A DNA stretch of 64,000 nt from Candidatus Falkowbacteria bacterium CG10_big_fil_rev_8_21_14_0_10_37_14 (GCA_002778705.1 PFAM01000013.1:1-64000), one strand, 5' to 3'; positions 20,640 through 30,585 are shown, counted from the stretch's first letter. Numbers and translations are program-made. Notes: a model not told the origin generated them from the letters alone.

Positions 20640-21089
20640 ATGATTACCTTAAAAAATAAAATCCTGTTCGCTTTATTTAGCTTGACTTTGTTGAGCTCTT
20701 TAGCGATGGTTATGCCAAAACAAGCTCAAGCTGAAGAGAATATTGACCTATGGGGAGATTTATTCTCTAAACCTGATGTAGCCTTAACAGCTGCTCAAGA
20801 AACTGGTTTAGGCACCAAAGATCCTCGTGTGATTGTGGGTGGTATTATTCGTACATTATTAGGCTTTTTAGGTTTATTGGCTGTGATATTCATCTTGGTA
20901 GGGGGGTTTAAATGGATGACTTCACAAGGCAACCAAGCTAAGGTTGATGAAGCTCAAAAATTAATGGTGGCCGGTGTGGTCGGTTTATTAATTGTGTTAG
21001 CGGCTTTTGCAATTTCTTTGTTTGTGACGAGGGTGGGTATCGGTGTGACCGGTGCAACTCCAACAACAAATATAGAGAATACGTATTAA
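20640..21089 (+). CDS. VirB2/TrbC-like small membrane protein, array member 1
   Basis: Signal peptide, two TM, GGFKWMTSQGNQAKVDEAQKLMVAGVVGLLIVLAAFAI. Confidence 0.7.
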   Translation: MITLKNKILFALFSLTLLSSLAMVMPKQAQAEENIDLWGDLFSKPDVALTAAQETGLGTKDPRVIVGGIIRTLLGFLGLLAVIFILVGGFKWMTSQGNQAKVDEAQKLMVAGVVGLLIVLAAFAISLFVTRVGIGVTGATPTTNIENTY

Positions 21090-21200
21090 TAAAAGTATTT
21101 GAGGATCCTACAAATATTTTTACTTTTCAGCGTTCCCGAAGTTCGGGAGCGTTACTCTGTTGGTGATAATTCGCCGATAGAGTAACGCCTAATTAAAATT

Positions 21201-21566
21201 ATGAAGAAGTGTAAATATTTATTAAGTGGTGTTGGTTTTTGGTTGGCAGTAAACCCAGCCCTGGCTGAGTTTGGTGAAGATACGGCACGAGGTCAAGCTC
21301 CAGACTTAGTTGGTTTGCAGGGCACAGCTGCGAATACTTTAGCGATTTTAGCTGGTGATATTGCCGGGACTTTATTAGCTTTTTTAGGTACAATTTTTTT
21401 TATACTGATATTGTATGGTGGCTTTACTTGGATGACAGCAGCTGGAGATCCTTCTAAAGCCAAAAGAGCTCAGACGATTATTATTACTGCAGTGGTTGGT
21501 TTGATTGTTCTGTTGTCAGCTTACGCTATTACAACCTTTATTGCTGATAATGTTATCCCCAAATAA
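21201..21566 (+). CDS. VirB2/TrbC-like small membrane protein, array member 2
   Basis: GGFTWMTAAGDPSKAKRAQTIIITAVVGLIVLLSAYAI. Confidence 0.7.
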   Translation: MKKCKYLLSGVGFWLAVNPALAEFGEDTARGQAPDLVGLQGTAANTLAILAGDIAGTLLAFLGTIFFILILYGGFTWMTAAGDPSKAKRAQTIIITAVVGLIVLLSAYAITTFIADNVIPK

Positions 21567-21568
21567 GT

Positions 21569-21883
21569 ATGTTTATAAAAAATTACAAAGGTTTAGCAGT
21601 GGTTTTATCTGGATTAGAAACAACGGCTAACGGATCAGGGTTTTCTAAGGCGACGGCAGTGGATATTAGCACTAATATTTTAGCTAAAACTATGTCCTTT
21701 TTGGCGGTTATTTTTCTATTGTTAATGATGTATGGAGGGTTTTTATGGATGACGGCAGTTGGTAACGATAGTAGAATAAAAACATCTCAAACCTTAATTA
21801 CTTCAGCGATGATTGGATTGTTAGTGATTGCCGCGGCTTATGCTATTACAGCATTTTTAGGTGATACTTTTACTGTTAAATAA
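21569..21883 (+). CDS. VirB2/TrbC-like small membrane protein, array member 3
   Basis: GGFLWMTAVGNDSRIKTSQTLITSAMIGLLVIAAAYAI. Confidence 0.7.
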   Translation: MFIKNYKGLAVVLSGLETTANGSGFSKATAVDISTNILAKTMSFLAVIFLLLMMYGGFLWMTAVGNDSRIKTSQTLITSAMIGLLVIAAAYAITAFLGDTFTVK

Positions 21884-21884
21884 T

Positions 21885-22262
21885 ATGAGAAAATTTTTAA
21901 TTATTAGCATGTTATGTTTAATGGCCTTTTCAGCACAGGCGGCTAATTTAACCGATGCTTTTCAAGGAACTTTGTCGACTTTTGCTGGTGAAAATGGAGC
22001 GGGTTTTGCGGAACAACGCAGTGTTGAGCCAATTATCGCTAATTTTATTACTGTGGCTTTATCTTTTTTGGGTGTTGTATTTTTGTTGTTAACTTTGTAT
22101 GCTGGTTTTATGTGGATGATGGCTATGGGTGATGAAAAAAAAGCCAAAACTTCTAGAGATTTGTTAACAGCGGCTGTGATAGGCTTGATTATAGTAGTGG
22201 CGTCTTATGCTATTACACTGCTGGTTATGAATCGTTTTACTTCTACTTTAATTATTCAATAA
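21885..22262 (+). CDS. VirB2/TrbC-like small membrane protein, array member 4
   Basis: AGFMWMMAMGDEKKAKTSRDLLTAAVIGLIIVVASYAI; ATG at 21885 directly after the previous stop. Confidence 0.7.
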   Translation: MRKFLIISMLCLMAFSAQAANLTDAFQGTLSTFAGENGAGFAEQRSVEPIIANFITVALSFLGVVFLLLTLYAGFMWMMAMGDEKKAKTSRDLLTAAVIGLIIVVASYAITLLVMNRFTSTLIIQ

Positions 22263-22263
22263 T

Positions 22264-22653
22264 ATGGGAATAGCTAAGTGGTTAATGTTTTTATCTGTAA
22301 TAGGGTTTTTAGCTAGGCCGGTTTTAGCTCAAAGTAATTCTGATCCAATCGGTCCAACAGCCGCTTTAGATCGTTTGAAAGTGGTGGCTGAGCCTTTTAA
22401 TCCAAGTACTGATGAAAATACTTTTATAAGTTATTTAGGTTATGTTTTAACTGTGTTTTTTTCTATGTTTGGAGTTATTTTTACTGGTTTAATAATTTAT
22501 GCTGGATATAGTTGGATGACAGCGGCGGGGGATAATACTAAAGTTGTTAGAGCAACGAGTATTATTAGGAATTCTATTTTTGGAATTATTGTAGTGGTGG
22601 GGGCCTATGCTATTTGGCAGTTTATTTTTGTGCGGGTAGTCCAAGGCAGTTAA
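22264..22653 (+). CDS. VirB2/TrbC-like small membrane protein, array member 5
   Basis: AGYSWMTAAGDNTKVVRATSIIRNSIFGIIVVVGAYAI. Confidence 0.7.
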   Translation: MGIAKWLMFLSVIGFLARPVLAQSNSDPIGPTAALDRLKVVAEPFNPSTDENTFISYLGYVLTVFFSMFGVIFTGLIIYAGYSWMTAAGDNTKVVRATSIIRNSIFGIIVVVGAYAIWQFIFVRVVQGS

Positions 22654-22668
22654 TATATTTTTAATTTT

Positions 22669-23100
22669 ATGCGTAAAGCGATACTAACAATTTTAATTTT
22701 AGGATTTTTGGTTCTGGCTAATATGGTGGTGGCTCAGGGGTTGATTAATCCTGATGTGATTGACGCTAATAAACAAGAGAATACTAGAATTTCTAGTGGG
22801 CTATTTGATCAAGCAACCAATGAAACGACTATGACGCAGTATATTGCTTATGTGGTTAATGTGTTTTTAGGATTGCTCGGCACAGTTTTTTTGGTATTAA
22901 TTATTGTGGCTGGATATAATTTGTTAACGGCTCAAGGTGAGAGTGCTAAGGTGGTAAAAGCACAAACAATTATTCGTACGGCTATTATTGGCTTAGTAAT
23001 TATTACAGCGGCGTATGCTTTAACTTATTGGATTTTTGCTAGACTGCCAGATAATCAAGATCGTTCAGTCTTGCGAGATGAGCTAACGAACTTGAGTTAA
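22669..23100 (+). CDS. VirB2/TrbC-like small membrane protein, array member 6
   Basis: AGYNLLTAQGESAKVVKAQTIIRTAIIGLVIITAAYAL. Confidence 0.7.
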   Translation: MRKAILTILILGFLVLANMVVAQGLINPDVIDANKQENTRISSGLFDQATNETTMTQYIAYVVNVFLGLLGTVFLVLIIVAGYNLLTAQGESAKVVKAQTIIRTAIIGLVIITAAYALTYWIFARLPDNQDRSVLRDELTNLS

Positions 23101-23111
23101 ATAAAAAGAAG

Positions 23112-23145
23112 AACGCCCTGATGTGGTATCAGGGCGTTTTTTGTT
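23112..23145 (+). terminator. Intrinsic terminator of the array
   Basis: ACGCCCTGAT-gtggt-ATCAGGGCGTTTTTT. Confidence 0.85.
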
Positions 23146-23147
23146 GA

Positions 23148-23993
23148 TTAATTAATAATAATTTCTGCTGTTCTGTCTTCAGGCACGTCTATAAAATCTT
23201 TGCGACTCCATTTGTCTATGGTGATTTTTTTGTCTTTGGGATTTTTGGAATCCGTAAGTTTCATAACGGTATATTCCATTTTGTAATAACCAGACCAAAA
23301 GGCTTTTTCCTCTTTAGTAGAGTTACCAGGATTAATAACATAGTCTTTAAATGGGCCAGAAGTTATTTTAATAATTCGACTAGAATTATTTCTGATAGGT
23401 AGAAAAACAAGAGTGCTATTAGGAGTTCGTGGATTAGAAGGATCGCTTATTAAAGATAGGTTGCAAACCGATTGGGTAAATTTGTAAGCAAATTTGAAAT
23501 CCTGTTCTTTTAAAAGCTGTCTAAATTGTTTTTCTAGGGTTTGAAGACTGTTAAGAGATTCTTCTAGCTCTTTTAAATACAGAAATTGTCTAGGCGATAG
23601 ACGACCACCAGTGCCAGTGACTTGGATGTTGTCATCGTCATCATAGCCAATGGTTACATAGGCCGAAGCGTTAGAAAGTTGAGTGTTAAGAAGATGATAG
23701 AGAGAGCTGTACTTATTACAAAGATAATACTGCTCTTCAATTTCTTTAAGAAGTCTTAAGTTATTAAGATTCTTTTGACTTAACGCTAGTTGTTTTTGAT
23801 TATTAAATTCTTGAGTGGTTAATAATCTACTTTCTTGTTCTTTGTTTCTGATGAATTCACTAGGACTTTGGCGTCCGCCAGCGTCTTTAACTGTGAATTT
23901 ACCATCTTGATAGCCAGGATTAACATAGGATGAACAACCTAAAAAGAAGCCTAAAAGACTAAAAACAAGTAAAAAGAAGCATGACTTTTTCAT
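23148..23993 (-). CDS. Predicted lipoprotein with internal duplicated motif
   Basis: MKKSCFFLLVFSLLGFFLGCSS lipobox; GYQDGKFTVKDAGGRQSPSEF and GYDDDDNIQVTGTGGRLSPRQF. Confidence 0.6.
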   Translation of the reverse strand: MKKSCFFLLVFSLLGFFLGCSSYVNPGYQDGKFTVKDAGGRQSPSEFIRNKEQESRLLTTQEFNNQKQLALSQKNLNNLRLLKEIEEQYYLCNKYSSLYHLLNTQLSNASAYVTIGYDDDDNIQVTGTGGRLSPRQFLYLKELEESLNSLQTLEKQFRQLLKEQDFKFAYKFTQSVCNLSLISDPSNPRTPNSTLVFLPIRNNSSRIIKITSGPFKDYVINPGNSTKEEKAFWSGYYKMEYTVMKLTDSKNPKDKKITIDKWSRKDFIDVPEDRTAEIIIN

Positions 23994-24196
23994 GACAAAA
24001 CCTTTATATTGATTAATTTTAATGTGCTTAAATATAGTTATATTATAGCACATAGTTTTATAAATGTCAATGATATTGATATTTTTTGGCTTATATCAGC
24101 GTAAATACATATAAAATGTAAAATTTTCAATTTCTAATGTCAAAAAAGTAATGGGGACGAAAGGTTTATGAGGCGCTCAGTTTCGCTAGAGTTGTA

Positions 24197-24228
24197 GCGG
24201 TAGAAGTGTTATTATTACTTGGAGAGAA
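24197..24228 (+). other. Diverged copy of the leader hairpin element
   Basis: GCGGTAGAAGTGTTATTATTACTTGGAGAGA; compare 25677 and 62796. Confidence 0.4.
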
Positions 24229-24258
24229 ATTAGTTTTTGTTGGTGGTAAAATACGGTC

Positions 24259-24287
24259 TTGACAGAGGTTGTATAAAAGACTATAAT
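24259..24287 (+). promoter_or_regulatory. Consensus sigma70-type promoter of nusA
   Basis: TTGACA-17 bp-TATAAT. Confidence 0.85.
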
Positions 24288-24293
24288 GTTGAC

Positions 24294-24325
24294 AAGTCAG
24301 TATATTTAAATACTGACTTTTTTAT
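24294..24325 (+). terminator. Intrinsic terminator/attenuator between promoter and nusA
   Basis: AAGTCAGTAT-atttaa-ATACTGACTT followed by a T-tract, ending 9 nt before the ATG. Confidence 0.75.
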
Positions 24326-24333
24326 TTAGAAAT

Positions 24334-25578
24334 ATGAGTGAAATTATCAGTGCTATTAAGCAAATTTGTGAAGAGAAGAACCTTAGTTATGATTCAGTAA
24401 TCATGACGATTGAGTCCGCTTTGGCGGCCGCTTATCGCAAAGATTATGGTGAGAAGAATCAAAATATTAAGGTGGATTATGATCCGATGACTAATACCAG
24501 TCGTGTATTTGATATTAAAGCTGTAGTAGAAGATTTACCACCAGAAGCAGAAGTAGAATTGGACGAAGAAGGTAATCCAATCGTTAAAGAAGAGATAGAA
24601 ACTTCAGAATTAGAAACTGAACTAGATGAAGATGAACATCGTTTTAATCCTAAAACTGAGATTGAATTAACTGTAGCTCGTTTAACTGATCCAAAATTAA
24701 ACATCGGTGATGAATGGAAAGTGGAGTTGCCAACTAAGGAAGAATATGGACGGATGGCTGCACAAACTGCTAAACAAGTTATCATTCAACGCTTACGTGA
24801 GGCAGAGCGTGATTTAGTTTTTGGTGAATATAAATCTAAAGAAAAAGAAGTGGTAACTGGCACTGTTCAACGTCGTGAAGGTCGGGTAATTTTAGTGGAC
24901 TTAGGTAAGATTACCGGCATTATTTTGCCAGACGATCAGGTGCGTGGCGAGCATTATAACTATGGTGAGCGTATCAAGGTTTATGTTAAAGAAGTAAATA
25001 ATACTCCAAAAGGTCCAGAAATTTTATTGTCTAGAGCTTCTGATGAAATTTTGAAAAAAGTTTTTGCTTTAGAAATTCCAGAAGTAGCTAATGGTTTAAT
25101 TGAAATTAAAGCTGTGGCTCGTGAGGCTGGTAATCGTTCTAAAGTAGCAGTGGAAGCAACGGCAGAAAATATTGATCCGATTGGTTCTTGCGTTGGTCAA
25201 CGAGGGGCACGTATCCAAACTATTATCAGAGAACTTTCTGGCGAAAAAATTGATATCATTGAATATTCTAACGATCCAATTCAATTTATTACTAACGCTT
25301 TATCTCCCGCTAAAATAACTAGTGTAGAATTAAATACTGAAGAGGCTAGAGCTAAAGTGCGAGTAAACTCTGATCAATTAAGTTTAGCGATTGGTAAGAG
25401 TGGACAGAATGTTCGTTTAGCGGCTTATCTCACAGACTGGAAGATTGATATCGTAGAAAATGAATCTGGTGAAGTGAAAGAAAGTTTTGAAGAAATTGAG
25501 AATCCAGCGACTGCAATTGAAGAGACAATTAATGCGGAGCAAGAGACGATTGAGAACGAAGAACAAACGGAAGAGTAA
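24334..25578 (+). CDS. nusA: Transcription termination/antitermination protein NusA
   Basis: N-terminal NusA domain, S1-like VTGTVQRREGRVILVDLGKITGIILPDDQ, KH region DPIGSCVGQRGARIQTIIRELSGEKIDIIEY. Confidence 0.95.
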   Translation: MSEIISAIKQICEEKNLSYDSVIMTIESALAAAYRKDYGEKNQNIKVDYDPMTNTSRVFDIKAVVEDLPPEAEVELDEEGNPIVKEEIETSELETELDEDEHRFNPKTEIELTVARLTDPKLNIGDEWKVELPTKEEYGRMAAQTAKQVIIQRLREAERDLVFGEYKSKEKEVVTGTVQRREGRVILVDLGKITGIILPDDQVRGEHYNYGERIKVYVKEVNNTPKGPEILLSRASDEILKKVFALEIPEVANGLIEIKAVAREAGNRSKVAVEATAENIDPIGSCVGQRGARIQTIIRELSGEKIDIIEYSNDPIQFITNALSPAKITSVELNTEEARAKVRVNSDQLSLAIGKSGQNVRLAAYLTDWKIDIVENESGEVKESFEEIENPATAIEETINAEQETIENEEQTEE

Positions 25579-25676
25579 AATGTCAAATTACCAATTTCCA
25601 ATCAATGACAAAAAATTAAATGTCAAATGGGAACGGATACGAATATTAAATATTAAAAATTTTAATTAATTTAGTT

Positions 25677-25729
25677 GCAGTAGAAATCTTACTACTGCTT
25701 GGAGAGATCCACGCATTCGCGCGGATAAA
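25677..25729 (+). other. Structured leader element, copy 1 (before the pyrophosphatase gene)
   Basis: GCAGTAG-AAATCTTA-CTACTGC-TTGGAGAGATCCACGCATTCGCGCGGATAAA; near-identical to 62796-62848. Confidence 0.75.
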
Positions 25730-25742
25730 ACCACATAAATCT

Positions 25743-27752
25743 ATGTCGTACACCACATTATTGATTTTCGGCAGTGCATTAGCTGCTATTGTCTATGGCG
25801 CTTGGTTTATTCGCCAAATCTTAAGTTTACCGGCTGGTAATGAAAAGATGCAAGATATTGCTAAAGCTATTCAAGAAGGAGCTAGTGCTTATTTAGACAA
25901 ACAATATCAATCTGTTTTTTGGGTAGCTATTGTTTTATTTGGAGTAATTGTATTGGTGCCTGGTTTAGGTTGGCCAGTGGCGACTGGTTTTTTGCTTGGT
26001 GCATTGTTGTCTGCTGCTACAGGTTATATCGGTATGAATATTTCAGTGCGGGCTAATGTGCGAACAGCACAAGCTGCTCATCATGGTATGGCTCAGGCGA
26101 TGGATGTGGCTGTAAAAGGTGGATCAATTACTGGTATGTTGGTGGTTGGCTTAGCTCTTTTAGGGACGGCTGGTTTTTATTTAGCCATTGTTAATTTTAC
26201 AACCGCTGATCCTTTGAACGCTTTAATTGGCTTGGGTTTTGGTGGTTCGTTGATTTCTGTTTTTGCTCGTTTGGGCGGAGGTATCTTTACCAAGGCGGCT
26301 GATGTGGGGGCTGATTTAGTTGGTAAGGTGGAAGCTGGTATTCCAGAAGATGACCCAAGAAACCCAGCTGTAATTGCTGATAATGTTGGTGATAATGTTG
26401 GTGATTGTGCTGGTATGGCGGCTGATTTGTTTGAAACTTATGTTGTAACTTCTGTAGCGGCTATGATTTTAGGCTCTCTGACTGTAGGCTTAGGTGCTAA
26501 TGTAGTAATTTATCCTTTAGTGCTTGGAGCTGTATCTATTTTAGCTTCTATTATTGGGGTTTTCTTTATCCGCTTAGGTAAGGATAAAAATATTATGGGT
26601 GCTTTATATAAAGGATTAATTGTAGCTGGCGTTTTATCAGCCGTTGCTTTTTACCCAGTGACTAAATGGTTAATGTCTAGTAGTACCGCTTACACTGTTA
26701 ACAATTTATATCTTGCAACTTTAATTGGTTTGGTGGTTACAGGTTTGATTGTGGTGATTACCGAATATTACACTTCTACTAAATATGCTCCAGTTAAGGC
26801 TATTGCTCAAAGCTCTACCACTGGACACGGAACTAATATTATTACTGGCTTAGCCGTGTCGATGAAGTCAACCGCGGCTCCAGTTTTAGTAATTGTGGCT
26901 GCAATCGCTGGTGCTTATTATTTCGCTGGTCTGTATGGTATTGCCTTGGCAGCAGTTTCAATGTTGTCGATGGCGGGTATTATTGTAACGATTGATGCTT
27001 ATGGCCCAATTACTGATAATGCTGGTGGTATTGCTGAGATGGCTGAATTAGAAGAAAAAGTGCGTGATGTAACTGATCCTTTAGATGCCGTTGGTAATAC
27101 CACTAAGGCGGTGACTAAGGGTTACGCAATCGCTAGTGCTGCTTTAGCTACTTTAGTGTTATTTGCTGATTTTACTCATAAAGCTAGCGGTGTAGATTTT
27201 GTAATTAATGATTATCGCGTAATGATAGGTTTATTTATTGGTGGTTTATTGCCTTATTATTTTGGCGCTCTATCAATGGAAGCGGTAAGTAAGGCAGCTG
27301 GGGCTGTAGTAGAAAATGTTCGTGAACAGTTTAAAGCTAAGCCGGGTATTATGGATTATTCTGAAAAACCTGATTATGGTCAGACTGTATCTATTGTGAC
27401 GGCGGCGGCTATTAAAGCGATGATTGTGCCAGCCTTAATTCCTGTTTTGGCTCCAATTATTGTGGGCTTTGTATTTGGTATTGAAGCTCTTGGGGGATTA
27501 TTAATTGGTACAATTGTGACAGGTATATTTGTGGCAATCTCGATGACTTCTGGTGGAGGTGCTTGGGATAACGCTAAGAAATATATTGAACTTGGTAATT
27601 ATGGAGGTAAAGGTTCTGATGCTCATAAGGCAGCGGTAACTGGAGATACCGTCGGTGATCCTTATAAAGATACTGCAGGACCAGCCATTAATCCGATGAT
27701 TAAGATTGTGAACATTATAGCTTTGTTGATTATTAGTTTATTGTTAGTATAG
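25743..27752 (+). CDS. hppA: Membrane-bound proton/sodium-translocating pyrophosphatase
   Basis: [56 protein letters not shown]. Confidence 0.97.
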   Translation: MSYTTLLIFGSALAAIVYGAWFIRQILSLPAGNEKMQDIAKAIQEGASAYLDKQYQSVFWVAIVLFGVIVLVPGLGWPVATGFLLGALLSAATGYIGMNISVRANVRTAQAAHHGMAQAMDVAVKGGSITGMLVVGLALLGTAGFYLAIVNFTTADPLNALIGLGFGGSLISVFARLGGGIFTKAADVGADLVGKVEAGIPEDDPRNPAVIADNVGDNVGDCAGMAADLFETYVVTSVAAMILGSLTVGLGANVVIYPLVLGAVSILASIIGVFFIRLGKDKNIMGALYKGLIVAGVLSAVAFYPVTKWLMSSSTAYTVNNLYLATLIGLVVTGLIVVITEYYTSTKYAPVKAIAQSSTTGHGTNIITGLAVSMKSTAAPVLVIVAAIAGAYYFAGLYGIALAAVSMLSMAGIIVTIDAYGPITDNAGGIAEMAELEEKVRDVTDPLDAVGNTTKAVTKGYAIASAALATLVLFADFTHKASGVDFVINDYRVMIGLFIGGLLPYYFGALSMEAVSKAAGAVVENVREQFKAKPGIMDYSEKPDYGQTVSIVTAAAIKAMIVPALIPVLAPIIVGFVFGIEALGGLLIGTIVTGIFVAISMTSGGGAWDNAKKYIELGNYGGKGSDAHKAAVTGDTVGDPYKDTAGPAINPMIKIVNIIALLIISLLLV

Positions 27753-27779
27753 TTATTTATTTATTAAGAGAGGTGTCTA

Positions 27780-28010
27780 GTGAAAAAAATTAAAGAATTA
27801 AGCGAAGATCAAAAAAAACTTAAAAAAGTAAACGATGCTTGGGTGAGTTTAGGCTATTATGGAAAACAAAAGTTTTTTGTACAATGGAATGAAATCACTA
27901 AGGATTTTCGTTGTCGAAAGTGGAACACTCAAGGTTATATAACACTTAAGTTTAAAGAAGCTTTTGGTATAGAGAGCGCTAGAGCAATTGCTCAAGAAAA
28001 AATTCAATAA
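27780..28010 (+). CDS. Hypothetical small protein
   Basis: 76 aa ORF, GTG start. Confidence 0.5.
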   Translation: MKKIKELSEDQKKLKKVNDAWVSLGYYGKQKFFVQWNEITKDFRCRKWNTQGYITLKFKEAFGIESARAIAQEKIQ

Positions 28011-28027
28011 TACTCACGACAAATTAA

Positions 28028-28066
28028 GGGGCGGACAGCTCACGGCTTGTTCGTCCCTCTTATTTT
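28028..28066 (+). terminator. Hairpin terminator or attenuator upstream of tig
   Basis: AGGGGCGGACA-gctcacggct-TGTTCGTCCCT followed by CTTATTTT. Confidence 0.6.
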
Positions 28067-28072
28067 AAAACT

Positions 28073-29386
28073 ATGGATATTAAAAAAATACAAGAAAACG
28101 GTGAGGTGACCTTAATTATTACAGTGCCATTTATTGATATGGGGAAATATATTGATAGAGCAGCAGAAAAATTATCCAAAACTGTAACGGTTAAAGGTTT
28201 TCGTCCTGGCAAAATACCTTTAGAGTCTTTGCGTCGTGAAGTTGGCGATATGGTTGTCTTAGAAGAAGCCGCACGTGCGTTTATTCAAAAGGAAGTTGAT
28301 GCTATTATTGATAAAGAAGTAGAGGGCATAGTCGCTGGACGCCCGAATGTTAGTTTAACTAAACTGGCTTGGGACAATGAAGTGGAAATGAGTATTAGTT
28401 TAATTTTATTGCCGTCTGTGGAATTGGCTAATTATAAAAATCGTGGTATTAAAATTGAATCGGCTTTGATTGAAGAGGCGGAGATGGAGCGTGTTTTAAC
28501 TGAATTGAAAGAGTCTCGTGTTACTGAAAAAGTGGTTGAAAGAGAAATTAAGGATGGTGATAAAGTTGTGGTTGATATTAAAATGTTTGTGGATAATGTG
28601 CCGGTAGATGGTGGTCAAAGTAAAGGTGTGGCAATTATCTTGGGTAAAAATTACATAGTACCAGGTTTTGATAAAGAGTTAATTGGCATGATTGTTGGAG
28701 GAGAAAAAGAATTTAAATTACCGTTTCCAGTTGATCACCATCAACACAATTTAGCTGGTAAGATGGTAGAATTTGCTGTAACCGTGAGTCAAGTTTTGGA
28801 ACGCATTGTTCCAGAATTAAATGATGATCTAGCTGTAGCTTTTGGTGCAACTGATGTAGCTGACTTAAAACAGAATATTCAAGAAAATATGGAACATGAA
28901 AAGTTCCATCGTAATGAAGATAAAGCGGAATTAAAATTGCTAGACGATTTGATTGCGGATTGTATTTTTGGTCCAATATCAGCAGAGTTGATTAAGTCAG
29001 AGCAAAAAACCATGTTAGCTGAAATGAAAAATAATATAGAACGACAAGGTGGAAAGTTTAGTGATTATTTATTGTCTTTCCGTAAGAGTGAAGAAGATTT
29101 GAAAAAAGATTTTGCACCTGATGCTGAAAAGCGAGTTAAGAGTGCAATTATACTTCGGAAAATTATTGAGATTGAAAAAATTACTCCCAGTGAAGAAGAT
29201 GTGGCACAAGAGTTAGCTCACTTACTGGAACATTATGGCAAGGATCAAAAGACTGCTGATTATATTCGTTCTGTTGAATATGCACATGAGATGAAGGGGA
29301 GGCTGGCTATTCGTATGGTTATGGATAAATTGAAAGAATGGAATTTTGTGGATTATACTCCGCATAATCATGAGCACCAGCATTAA
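28073..29386 (+). CDS. tig: Trigger factor
   Basis: TVKGFRPGKIPLESLRREVG; FKBP-like region; C-terminal chaperone domain. Confidence 0.93.
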   Translation: MDIKKIQENGEVTLIITVPFIDMGKYIDRAAEKLSKTVTVKGFRPGKIPLESLRREVGDMVVLEEAARAFIQKEVDAIIDKEVEGIVAGRPNVSLTKLAWDNEVEMSISLILLPSVELANYKNRGIKIESALIEEAEMERVLTELKESRVTEKVVEREIKDGDKVVVDIKMFVDNVPVDGGQSKGVAIILGKNYIVPGFDKELIGMIVGGEKEFKLPFPVDHHQHNLAGKMVEFAVTVSQVLERIVPELNDDLAVAFGATDVADLKQNIQENMEHEKFHRNEDKAELKLLDDLIADCIFGPISAELIKSEQKTMLAEMKNNIERQGGKFSDYLLSFRKSEEDLKKDFAPDAEKRVKSAIILRKIIEIEKITPSEEDVAQELAHLLEHYGKDQKTADYIRSVEYAHEMKGRLAIRMVMDKLKEWNFVDYTPHNHEHQH

Positions 29387-29432
29387 TTAGACTTGGAGAA
29401 ATATAAAACAGCCCTTTCCGGGGTTGTTTTTG

Positions 29433-29457
29433 TTTGGAGCGGGTAACGGGAATCGAA
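29433..29457. repeat. attL-like direct repeat
   Basis: TTTGGAGCGGGTAACGGGAATCGAA, identical to 40811-40835 (tRNA-Gly 3' end). Confidence 0.9.
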
Positions 29458-29570
29458 ACAGACGAGAAACACGACAAAAGTCTTTAAATTATTGATTTTT
29501 GTTTATCGTTAGCTGATTATCGTTTAATCTGCGCTTAGCTCGTTTTATCCGATTTATCTATTTTTATCAC

Positions 29571-29639
29571 TTTTTGGGCAACAGGTGGTCAATAAAAATT
29601 TGGCCGGCAATACAGTGGAGTGATAAAATAGGTAAAAAT
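29571..29639 (+). repeat. 69-bp direct repeat R1, resembles an integrase 3' end
   Basis: TTTTTGGGCAACAGGTGGTCAATAAAAATTTGGCCGGCAATACAGTGGAGTGATAAAATAGGTAAAAAT; 3 differences from R2. Confidence 0.9.
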
Positions 29640-29653
29640 TTAAAGTTCTATTT

Positions 29654-30535
29654 TTATTGTATTCTATTAAGTCTGTCTATCCAATCGTCAGGGAAACCCA
29701 TGTAATCAATATTTATCTCATGTTCATCTATTAATTTTGCCAATTTATCAACCCAAGTTGACGATGGACTTATTTTGTATGCCATAATCTGTAAAACAAC
29801 GAGATAATTATAAAGACGATTTCTTTTTCTTGGATTAAAAAATTCTGCGTATAGTTTTGGGTCTTGTTTTACGCCGGCAAATAATTCTCTATTCCAAAGT
29901 CTTGAGTGATGAGCGCAAGTATTACGCAAAACCGATAAACCATACATCCAGCTAAGCAAATATTTTTCGTCTAAATCATAATCCCTAGATACTTTATTTC
30001 TATTTTCAGTATTTAACCAACGAAAAATATTTACAGCCTCACCAAAAGTCAAGGGGTCAATTAGCGTCCAGGCTGGCGGACAGTCCGGAGAATTATATTT
30101 CTTATAGTAATGCTTAATGCCCTCGTCTTTGCTTTCTTTCGTTTTGTTTATAACCGGTTTGATGTATTGATCGTATTTTTCTTGATCTTGGAACAAATTA
30201 ACATCTAGAAACCAATGCGAATTACCATTTTCCAGCGCCACCTTAGCTATTAATTTACATTTAAAGGATTTTTCAACTATTTCTAAAATATCAAGCAATA
30301 ATAATCTTAGCTTTTTATCAAAAACGTAAATATTCAAAATATCCTCAAAGTTAACATCGTCCTTAAAATCATCTGCCGGCAACTTTTGGAATGACTTGAA
30401 ATAAGCAGACAAATGGTAATAGCTGATGTGCGATAAATATTTTTTAAGTTTTTCCTCGTCGTCAATAATCAAACCCCTTAATCTAAGAAGTTCTACTTGT
30501 TCCTCAATTGTTTTTGGCTGTTTATTGTAATCCAT
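29654..30535 (-). CDS. Abi_2 (AbiD/AbiF) family abortive-infection protein
   Basis: LLRLRGLIIDDEEKLKKYLSHISYYHLSAYF; HEPN-like RNTCAHHSRLWNR. Confidence 0.88.
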   Translation of the reverse strand: MDYNKQPKTIEEQVELLRLRGLIIDDEEKLKKYLSHISYYHLSAYFKSFQKLPADDFKDDVNFEDILNIYVFDKKLRLLLLDILEIVEKSFKCKLIAKVALENGNSHWFLDVNLFQDQEKYDQYIKPVINKTKESKDEGIKHYYKKYNSPDCPPAWTLIDPLTFGEAVNIFRWLNTENRNKVSRDYDLDEKYLLSWMYGLSVLRNTCAHHSRLWNRELFAGVKQDPKLYAEFFNPRKRNRLYNYLVVLQIMAYKISPSSTWVDKLAKLIDEHEINIDYMGFPDDWIDRLNRIQ

Positions 30536-30585
30536 TGCGTTTACTTGACTTTTTTAAAAAATAGGTATACTATACAGATATTAAT

